A stretch of 64,000 bases of DNA, from positions 62,001 to 126,000 of the forward strand of contig JAEUHK010000092.1 of assembly GCA_016795465.1 (NCBI GenBank), written 5' to 3'. The position numbers and the translations under genes are program-made. Positions 58,130 through 64,000 of the stretch are shown here, in pieces. The DNA is from Verrucomicrobiaceae bacterium. GTDB taxonomy: Bacteria; Verrucomicrobiota; Verrucomicrobiia; Verrucomicrobiales; Verrucomicrobiaceae. Every line of letters begins with the position of its first letter. Position 1 is the first letter of the stretch. Under the pieces are notes generated by a model that worked only from the letters and a program-made list of their open reading frames with translations, had not been told where the DNA came from and did no database searches.

Positions 58130-59014
58130 TCATGCGGGATGGATTTTGGGTTTGCTCAGCGCGTCCAGGCCTCCGTCTTGCCTGACTGGGTCTTCTGGCT
58201 CAGCCACCGGACCGGGGATGGCCAGCAGGACCCGGAAGCCCAGAAGCCAGTTGCAGTCGCGCGGGTGCCCCCAGTTGCGGACGGCGGAGCGGCCCCACCC
58301 GGCGGCGTCGCCCCAGGCAGCGCCACGCATGACGCGCATCGGGTGCTCTTTCGCAGCGTCTTCGTGCTCCCAAAACTGGGCGTCATCGCCGGCGTCTTCA
58401 CGGGTCCAGGGGGCGGCGTGCCAGCCGTCGTGGCGTTTCACATAGCTCTTCGAGTCCTGGACGTCTTCACACCACTCTGAAACATTTCCGTGAAGGTCGT
58501 GCAGGCCCCAGAGATTCGGTTTGCCCTTCTCTCCCACCGCATGCGTGTGGTGCTCCGAGTTCCCATCATACCAGCCCACCTCCCGAAGCGCTGCCTCACC
58601 ATCCCCGCTCCAATACTCCGTCTCCGTCCCGGCCCGGCAGGCATATTCCCACTCCGCTTCACTCGGCAGTCGCGGCTCCCAGCCTGAAGGCAGGTTTTGC
58701 GCCGCTGTCTTCAGCCAGACCATGAAGTCCCGGGCCTGATACCAGTCCATGCTCTCCGCCGGTTGCTCCGGCTGCTCGTGGAAGCCGTTTTCGTGCTCCG
58801 GCAGGAAGCAGGCGAACTGCGCCTGGGTGACGGGGAAGGTGCCGAGGTAAAAGGGACGTGCGATGATGACCCGGTGGCGGGGTTCTTCTTCAGAATCGTA
58901 GCCCCGCGAGCCCATGAGGAAGCCCTGCGGGCAGGCGGGGATGAGGCGCAGGTGCAGCGGCAGGCCGGTGGCGGAGCCGTCTGGCAGGTAGAGGGTGAGT
59001 TCTGGAGCGAGCAT
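58130..59014 (-). CDS. FGE/SUMF1-like C-type-lectin-fold protein 2 (cluster B)
   Basis: 294 residues. It shares the core with the preceding paralog ('LPSEAEWEYACRAG', 'GDGEAALREVGWYDGN', 'WGLHDLHGNVSEWC'). Its C-terminal part before GFRVLL has RGAAWGDAAGWGRSAVRN and lacks any Cys at the usual FGE positions, so it cannot be a canonical FGE. The opening (about 1-25) is beta-rich: 'LTLYLPDGSATGLPLHLRLI'. C-type-lectin folds of this kind serve as ligand-binding domains, including in diversified systems. It is followed by a 241-base spacer with a hairpin and then the first FGE gene. The DRHyd-STING gene precedes it by 9 bases. Confidence 0.85.
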   Translation of the reverse strand: MLAPELTLYLPDGSATGLPLHLRLIPACPQGFLMGSRGYDSEEEPRHRVIIARPFYLGTFPVTQAQFACFLPEHENGFHEQPEQPAESMDWYQARDFMVWLKTAAQNLPSGWEPRLPSEAEWEYACRAGTETEYWSGDGEAALREVGWYDGNSEHHTHAVGEKGKPNLWGLHDLHGNVSEWCEDVQDSKSYVKRHDGWHAAPWTREDAGDDAQFWEHEDAAKEHPMRVMRGAAWGDAAGWGRSAVRNWGHPRDCNWLLGFRVLLAIPGPVAEPEDPVRQDGGLDALSKPKIHPA

Positions 59015-59023
59015 CCGGAAAGA

Positions 59024-60100
59024 TCAAAGCAGGGACCTTACAAGGGAGGGGGCTTCATCAATGGTGGTGAAGTGCAGAATGCTGCCTCGGACGCGGGAGC
59101 CATCGTGGTCGCGCTGATAGCGAATGGCCGCCTCAACGCGGTCGAGCAGACTTTCCTCCACCTGGGTCATGCGCTGCTGAAACTTGCGCTCAGCTCCCAG
59201 GCTGGGGAAGTTCCGATTGCGGTCCAGCAAGGAGAGAAGGCGGGGGGAGCGCTGTAGTGGGTAGATGGTGCGGGGGATGTCGAGGACGATACCTTCGACG
59301 TGGTTAAACCAGATGCCTCCTTTTTCGTCTGACGGAACAGGCGGGAGCTTTTGATCCAAGGAAAGGGTGATATTGGCGCGGAGGAGTGATTCGGTGAGAA
59401 GCTGAACATCCCGCTCAAAGGTGCTGCGCACAGAGGAGGGACGCACATAGATGACCTGGCGGATCTTGTCAGGATGGTGGGCGAGAAAACCACCCTCTTT
59501 GATGAGGCGATAGAGGAAGTTGTCGTAGTAACCAGTGGCTAGCCCGACTGCGGCGGAGATATCGACGATGGGGAGGCCGTAGAATTTGGAAACACGGTCG
59601 TTGGTGAACGTGGTGGTGCGGTTATCCAAATCGAGGAATTCTCGTAGAGGGGCACGCAGCACCGATGCCAAAGTCGCGGGCTGAAAGTCGGGGACGCGGT
59701 ATTGAGTGGAAGTGCGTGCGTAAAACGGAATGGGGCTGCCCTTCTGAACGAGGAGCATGGCTGGAATACCCAAGGCATGGACGAGACCGAGTTCGTAGAA
59801 GACGTTGGCGCGGTCCGCATTGGCGGATTTGGGCGTGAGGTCAAAGACAGCGAGGTCGGCTGTGTCGAGAAGGTTGAGCAGATTCTCGACGATCTCCTGC
59901 TCATTTTGTCCATCGGGCACATGCACTTGGTGCTGAAGGACGTGGTGCTGCTGCAAGAGTGCGGCTAGATCGGGTTCGGACAAGAGACCGTTCAGGGCTT
60001 CCCGTATTTGAACCGTGGAGGAGGAGGACGAATCGCCCATGGGGCCAAAGACGATGATGTCGAGGCGGCGGTCAGCAGAGTAGGAGGAGGGTGGAGGCAT
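59024..60100 (-). CDS. Nucleoside deoxyribosyltransferase-like (DRHyd) protein with STING-like C-terminal half (cluster B)
   Basis: 358 residues, start at 60100 (MPPPSSYSAD); longer upstream reading is spurious. Residues 13-155 have the nucleoside 2-deoxyribosyltransferase/TIR-like fold: 'LDIIVFGPM', 'DTADLAVFDLTP', 'RANVFYELGLVHALGIP', with Glu103 as candidate nucleophile. Residues 175-348 resemble prokaryotic STING: 'AAVGLATGYYDNFLYRLI' (compare HGLAWSYYIGYL in human STING), 'QVIYVRP', 'GIVLDIPRTIYPLQRSPRL' and a C-terminal amphipathic helix. This reading is by motif only. STING normally senses cyclic dinucleotides made by a CD-NTase, and none is encoded in the window. It would then be a nucleotide-gated effector. 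Confidence 0.65.
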   Translation of the reverse strand: MPPPSSYSADRRLDIIVFGPMGDSSSSSTVQIREALNGLLSEPDLAALLQQHHVLQHQVHVPDGQNEQEIVENLLNLLDTADLAVFDLTPKSANADRANVFYELGLVHALGIPAMLLVQKGSPIPFYARTSTQYRVPDFQPATLASVLRAPLREFLDLDNRTTTFTNDRVSKFYGLPIVDISAAVGLATGYYDNFLYRLIKEGGFLAHHPDKIRQVIYVRPSSVRSTFERDVQLLTESLLRANITLSLDQKLPPVPSDEKGGIWFNHVEGIVLDIPRTIYPLQRSPRLLSLLDRNRNFPSLGAERKFQQRMTQVEESLLDRVEAAIRYQRDHDGSRVRGSILHFTTIDEAPSLVRSLL

Positions 60101-60126
60101 TGTAGGCGGGCAGATGGAGCGCGGAC

Positions 60127-62289
60127 TCAACCGGGTTCGCTGACTTCTTTGGCATAGACGACGGACCACTCGGCGGCCTCCTGGACGAAGTCGGTGGCCA
60201 GATGCTCGGTGAAGCGAAGGACATCGTGGGACCAGCTGCCGACTTCGGTCGCGGGATTGGAGGACTGTTCTGCGATGGAGAGAGCGAGGCCGTCTGCCTG
60301 GGCATAGCGGCCGGTCTTTTTCTCCTCCCGCCCGACGAGGATGGAACGCATGACATCCGACCGCTCTGCCAGGGCCTGACACTCGGACTGGAAGCGAATG
60401 CCGCTGATGGCTGCGACCACGGCAGGCAGGATGGCCGAGGCGGCAATGAGCCAGGGTGTGGCGAGCTTGGCGAAACCGTAGAGCGCATGCGGCCAGTGCA
60501 GGATCTTGATGCCGAGAAGCACCAGATCGAACCCAACGATGGCGATGACGGCCCAGCCGAGGACTTTTTGCCACTGCTCCAGGCCGTGGTGCATGGCGTG
60601 CATGGTCTGTGTATTGCCCTCATGGTAGTCGGCCTGGACGGTGATCCAGGAGTCGCGCACGAGGGCGATGGTCTGCCTGGGCTGCGGGGTGAGCAGGTGG
60701 CGGATCTGGACGGTGGAGCTGCCATCGTGGCTGGGAATCTGCGCGGGCTGGGCGGCGGCGAGGTCTGCCGGGGAGACGGAGCGGACGATGGCATCAAACA
60801 ACCAGTCCACCGCGCTCTGGCGGACGGCACGCGAGGCGAACTGGGGCAGCGCAGCGGCGGGCGGCTGCTGGCTGCCAACGAGCGGGAGGTAAAACATGGC
60901 ACGCAGGCGCTCCGCCAGGTAGCGAGTGTCAATGGCGCGGTCATTCCAGTGACAGTCATTGGCCGTCTTGGTATTGAAAAAGATGAAGAACAGCAGGCCC
61001 ATCTTCCCTGCGGCGAGGGCGATGAGCACGGGGACGAGCCAAGGCTGCTGCTGCGGATTGACGGCCACATCTTTGGGCTCAAGCCCTGCCGCCTTTAAAA
61101 CGGAGGCGACCTGCTCCGCCAGCGGCGTGTGCGCTGCGGTGCCGAGCAGGGTGAGGCTGATGGCAGCCAGGATGACGGCGGTGATGGCGACGGCGTAATT
61201 CAGAATGAAGGCCCCGCGATACAGACCGGTGTAGTGGTAGTTCAGCCGCGTGGCACGCCTCCGATAGGTGGCGTAGGGTTCCAGAGGCGGGTCGGACTTG
61301 GCTTTGGGGCCTTTTTTGAACCAGCCCTCGAACCAGACCCAGGCGGCCTTTCGCCGTCGGCTGAGCCAGCGAGCCTCGGCGGCCTCCGGGCTCTCGGGTT
61401 CGTCGAAGAACTCTTTGAGCACCTGCTCGCCATACTTGCGAGCCTTCTCAGCCTGATGGGAGCCTGCGGTGAGGCCAGCGTCAGGGTCGGCGGTGAGGTA
61501 GTTGATCCAAGCATGGAGCCTCTCGGTGCGCTCGGCACTCTTTGGAGCCTCTCCGGCCAGCACATTCGGGATGAGGTCCTCCGGCTCAATGAGGTAGATG
61601 GCCTCTTCCGCCCGGCTTTTTCCGGTATGGATGAAGATCACGGGCAGGTCGAAGGCCTGCGCCTCCCGCACGGTCTCCATCGTGCCTCCCGCACGGCCAT
61701 CGTCGTCAGGATTTGCTGCGGCGATGAGGAGATCACTCTGGCGCAGAAGCACGGCGGACTGCGCTCGGTAGGCACGGGCGCGGCGTCTCTTCGCCAGGCT
61801 AGTGTCGGGCGCTGGTTTGTCGTAGATCCCATCCAACGCGATGACCCAGGCAGACCGGGCGAGCAGCTGGTCAAAACGTGGCAAGTAAGCGGTGGAGCGG
61901 CTGCGGCGGTAAACCTCCGGCCTAAATGGCAGCACCACGCCCAGCTCTGTCTGCAAGCAACCGGCGATGCTGCTCTCTCCGGCCTGCGGCAGGGCACAGT
62001 GGCCCTGCAACCGATCCAAGGCGAGGCTGGCCCGGTCATCCGCGCCCTCGCACAACCCGGTGATCAAACGAAGCAAAGGGCAGTCCTTCGAGTAAAACGA
62101 AGTGATGGGCGGCACCGCGCCACCTTCATAAGGCACCCCCGGAGCCAGAGCCGCCAGCCGATGCCCCAAGCTGGACAGGATAAGGTCGAGGGATTCATCC
62201 AAAACGCGGGTTTCAGAATCAGTGAGTTCGCGACGGCCAGCAAAGCCAGCACGCAGAACAAGGCGGGGACGCAGAGGGAATGAGCTCAT
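60127..62289 (-). CDS. SLOG domain protein with four membrane helices (cluster B)
   Basis: 720 residues from 62289 (MSSFPLRPRLVLRAGFAGRRE); the longer frame upstream overlaps the divergent gene and is unlikely. The N-terminal SLOG-like region (about 8-225) has 'LITGLCEGADDRASLALDR', 'LLRQSDLLIAAANPDDDGRAGGTMETVREA', with a GG turn as in the cluster A protein. Hydrophobic helices lie at about 360-383, 416-438, 577-597 and 609-631, again in two pairs with a large loop between. The long middle and end are soluble. It is likely the membrane effector, or a sensor fused to one, and is the first gene of cluster B; the next gene starts 26 bases later. Confidence 0.72.
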   Translation of the reverse strand: MSSFPLRPRLVLRAGFAGRRELTDSETRVLDESLDLILSSLGHRLAALAPGVPYEGGAVPPITSFYSKDCPLLRLITGLCEGADDRASLALDRLQGHCALPQAGESSIAGCLQTELGVVLPFRPEVYRRSRSTAYLPRFDQLLARSAWVIALDGIYDKPAPDTSLAKRRRARAYRAQSAVLLRQSDLLIAAANPDDDGRAGGTMETVREAQAFDLPVIFIHTGKSRAEEAIYLIEPEDLIPNVLAGEAPKSAERTERLHAWINYLTADPDAGLTAGSHQAEKARKYGEQVLKEFFDEPESPEAAEARWLSRRRKAAWVWFEGWFKKGPKAKSDPPLEPYATYRRRATRLNYHYTGLYRGAFILNYAVAITAVILAAISLTLLGTAAHTPLAEQVASVLKAAGLEPKDVAVNPQQQPWLVPVLIALAAGKMGLLFFIFFNTKTANDCHWNDRAIDTRYLAERLRAMFYLPLVGSQQPPAAALPQFASRAVRQSAVDWLFDAIVRSVSPADLAAAQPAQIPSHDGSSTVQIRHLLTPQPRQTIALVRDSWITVQADYHEGNTQTMHAMHHGLEQWQKVLGWAVIAIVGFDLVLLGIKILHWPHALYGFAKLATPWLIAASAILPAVVAAISGIRFQSECQALAERSDVMRSILVGREEKKTGRYAQADGLALSIAEQSSNPATEVGSWSHDVLRFTEHLATDFVQEAAEWSVVYAKEVSEPG

Positions 62290-62411
62290 GGATGAAAAGA
62301 AACAAGCATCTTTTGCACCGCCAGTCATGACGAAAGCTCGTGTGACAGAAGCGATCTGGACCGTAACCAAGAGCGCACGACTTTCCCGACCCCTCCGCTT
62401 CTTTCCCGCCC
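62290..62411. promoter_or_regulatory. Divergent intergenic region driving cluster B and the nucleoside hydrolase
   Basis: 122 bases between the divergent starts of the SLOG gene and the second nucleoside hydrolase. It is the only sizeable spacer upstream of the six minus-strand genes, so it most likely holds their promoter. No clear -35/-10 pair or operator was identified by eye. Confidence 0.4.
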
Positions 62412-63383
62412 ATGAAATCCCTCCTCTCTGTGTTCCTCTTTGCCCTCTGTGGTTTATCCCAGGCGGCACCCGTGAAGCTCATCTTCGACACCGACATGGG
62501 CAACGATGTCGATGACCTGATGGCGCTGTGCATGATTCACAACCTGCAAAAGCGCGGCGCGTGTGAGCTGCTCGCGGTCACGGTGACGAAGGATCATCCG
62601 CAGGCGGCGGCGTTCGTCGATGCGGTGAACACGCTCTACGGTTATCCGGACACACCCATCGGCGTGGTGCGCAATGGAGCGGCGAAGGAGGCGGGGAAGT
62701 TCAACCTTCTCGCCGACAAGTATCCGCACGATCTCAAAAGCGGCACCGATGCACCTGAGGCAGGCGGTTTGATCAAAGACATCCTCGCGAAGCAGCCGGA
62801 TGGCAGCGTGGTGATCGCGCAGGTCGGCTTTTTCACGAATCTGGCGCGTCTGATGGACGATGCGGAGGCGAAGGCACTCATCGCGAAAAAAGTGAAAGTG
62901 CTCAGCATCATGGCGGGCGCGTTTCAGACGGTGAACTTCGACACGCGGCACCTCGAATACAATGTGAAGCTCGATGTGCCCGCGGCACAGAAGCTTGCCA
63001 AGGAATGGCCGACGCCGATGGTGTGGAGCGGCTACGAGATCGGCGTGGCGGCGGCGTTTCCGCATGTCGTGATCGAGCAGGACCTCAATTACATGCCGCA
63101 GCATCCGCTCAAGGAGGCCTACTACCTCTACAACCCGCCGCCGCACGATCGCCCGACCTGGGACCCCACGGCGGTGCTGTATGCGATCTACCCGGACCGC
63201 GGTTACTTCGATCTCTCGCCTCCCGGCAACATCAAGGTCGATGACGACTCCGCCACGCTCTTCCGCCCCGTGAAGAAAGGCGAAGGAAAGCACCGCTTTC
63301 TCATCATGAGCCCCGAGCAGGCGACACGCGTGCGCGAAGCCATCGTGCAGCTCAGCGTCGAACCTCCACCGGCGAAGAAGTGA
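62412..63383 (+). CDS. Nucleoside hydrolase (IUNH-like), exported
   Basis: 323 residues with a signal peptide (MKSLLSVFLFALCGLSQA). The calcium-site motif is FDTDMGNDVDDLMAL. 'LSIMAGAF' and 'VWSGYEIG' also match the paralog at 51466-52449. It hydrolyses nucleosides to base and ribose. Its stop overlaps the start of the ribokinase gene (TGATG), so both are in one salvage operon. Together with the first paralog it flanks cluster B. Confidence 0.9.
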   Translation: MKSLLSVFLFALCGLSQAAPVKLIFDTDMGNDVDDLMALCMIHNLQKRGACELLAVTVTKDHPQAAAFVDAVNTLYGYPDTPIGVVRNGAAKEAGKFNLLADKYPHDLKSGTDAPEAGGLIKDILAKQPDGSVVIAQVGFFTNLARLMDDAEAKALIAKKVKVLSIMAGAFQTVNFDTRHLEYNVKLDVPAAQKLAKEWPTPMVWSGYEIGVAAAFPHVVIEQDLNYMPQHPLKEAYYLYNPPPHDRPTWDPTAVLYAIYPDRGYFDLSPPGNIKVDDDSATLFRPVKKGEGKHRFLIMSPEQATRVREAIVQLSVEPPPAKK

Positions 63384-64000
63384 TGGAAACAACGCGACCC
63401 AGCATCGTCGTCGTCGGTTCGTTGAACGTGGATCACACGTTGCGTGTGCCACGCATTCCTGCACCGGGTGAAACGCTGACGTCGAGCAGCATGCTGACCT
63501 GTTTTGGTGGCAAAGGGGCGAATCAAGCCGTCGCCGCTGCGCGAGCAGGCGGACGCGTGGCAATGATCGGCTGCGTGGGCGTGGATGATTTCGGCACGCG
63601 CTACATCGAGGCGCTCAAAGCCGAGGGAATCGACACTTCGGGCGTTTTGCGCTCCGAAACGCCGACGGGCAGCGCCTTTATCGCGGTGGATGATGCGGGC
63701 GAGAATTCGATCATCGTGAATCCGGGCGCGAATCACGCGATCACGGTCGCTGACATCGAAAAACAGGCTGAACTCATCCGCGGAGCCGATGCGCTGCTGC
63801 TGCAGCTTGAGTGCCCGCTGCCGGTGGTGCGTCGTGCGGCGGAAATGGCACGCGAAGCGGGTGTGAAGGTCATCTTAAACCCGTCGCCGCTCAGCGAGGC
63901 GTTTTTGGCGGATCACTTCGAAGTCGATGTGCTGATCGTGAATGAAGGCGAAGCGGCCCAAATCACGCCAAATCGCGATTTGAAGGAGGCGCGGTGCGCT
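63383..64000 (+). CDS. rbsK: Ribokinase (PfkB family), truncated by the window edge
   Basis: 206 residues are visible and the frame stays open to the right edge. 'VVVGSLNVDHTLRV', 'APGETLTSSSM', 'GGKGANQAVAAARAGG' and 'GVDDFG' are standard PfkB-family ribokinase blocks. The catalytic 'GAGDxF' motif lies beyond the window. It phosphorylates ribose to ribose 5-phosphate. The start overlaps the nucleoside hydrolase stop, so ribose released from nucleosides is channelled into central metabolism. Confidence 0.9.
   Translation, partial: METTRPSIVVVGSLNVDHTLRVPRIPAPGETLTSSSMLTCFGGKGANQAVAAARAGGRVAMIGCVGVDDFGTRYIEALKAEGIDTSGVLRSETPTGSAFIAVDDAGENSIIVNPGANHAITVADIEKQAELIRGADALLLQLECPLPVVRRAAEMAREAGVKVILNPSPLSEAFLADHFEVDVLIVNEGEAAQITPNRDLKEARCA

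Noticed and set aside
56998..59014. Diversity-generating retroelement with the FGE genes as targets
   Set aside because: No reverse transcriptase, template repeat or Avd gene is visible. The divergent C-terminal ends are kept as a pattern to test, not called a DGR.
52477..62289. CBASS operon
   Set aside because: There is a STING-like domain but no CD-NTase and no Cap2/Cap3 gene, so a CBASS label is not supported.

Overview
The window most resembles a member of the Verrucomicrobiota, probably close to Prosthecobacter/Verrucomicrobiaceae. The base composition is GC-rich. There are two DUF1501 proteins, a DUF1549/DUF1553 (PSD1) cytochrome protein, a 'Piru_Ver' heme/HEAT protein, a DUF6807 (PmoA-like) protein, an ECF sigma factor paired with a Ser/Thr kinase, and secreted TIM-barrel isomerases with twin-arginine-like signals. 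This combination is typical of the PVC superphylum. It is chromosomal, with no rRNA, tRNA, CRISPR array, transposase or phage structural gene seen. The placement is inferred from gene content only.

Layout. 1-5.1 kb: end of an ABC-F ATPase, two isomerase/epimerase-like proteins, an L,D-transpeptidase, a complete ABC-F ATPase and a DUF2007 protein. 5.1-7.0 kb: a DUF1016 (YhcG) PDDEXK nuclease coupled to a small membrane protein, with one palindrome family both upstream of and inside the nuclease gene. 7-17 kb: M1 peptidase plus DUF6702, copper-type P1B ATPase, prenyl diphosphate synthase, subtilisin-like protein and membrane proteins. 17-25.4 kb: two DUF1501 genes, DUF6807 and a heme/HEAT protein, interrupted by an AAA ATPase/Toprim-like pair that resembles an OLD-type defence module. 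25.5-27 kb: ahcY with a structured leader.

27-33 kb (cluster A): a SLOG-four-helix membrane protein, a TIR-TM-WD40 protein of 1289 residues and a small unknown protein, in one direction. 33-46.5 kb: PSD1 protein, Ser/Thr kinase plus sigma factor, a 1942-residue cytochrome/beta-propeller/Ig/LamG protein, an esterase and a nucleoside-transporter-like MFS protein. 46.5-51.3 kb: a putative AbiEii-type pair, a PQQ-propeller protein, nuoC-nuoB and metK.

52.4-62.3 kb (cluster B) is the most unusual part. Six genes in one direction sit between two paralogous nucleoside hydrolase genes: SLOG-4TM, a nucleoside-deoxyribosyltransferase-like protein with a STING-like C-terminal half, two FGE/SUMF1 (C-lectin-fold) proteins, an LRR-Roc-COR-TIR protein and a ClpX-like AAA+ unfoldase. 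Clusters A and B share one logic: a TIR protein that could make an NAD-derived signal, and a membrane protein whose SLOG domain could bind it. This parallels Thoeris (TIR ThsB signalling to SLOG ThsA) but with different architectures. I propose them as two related, apparently undescribed TIR/SLOG-membrane defence systems, B being much the more elaborate. The window ends in a nucleoside hydrolase-ribokinase operon.
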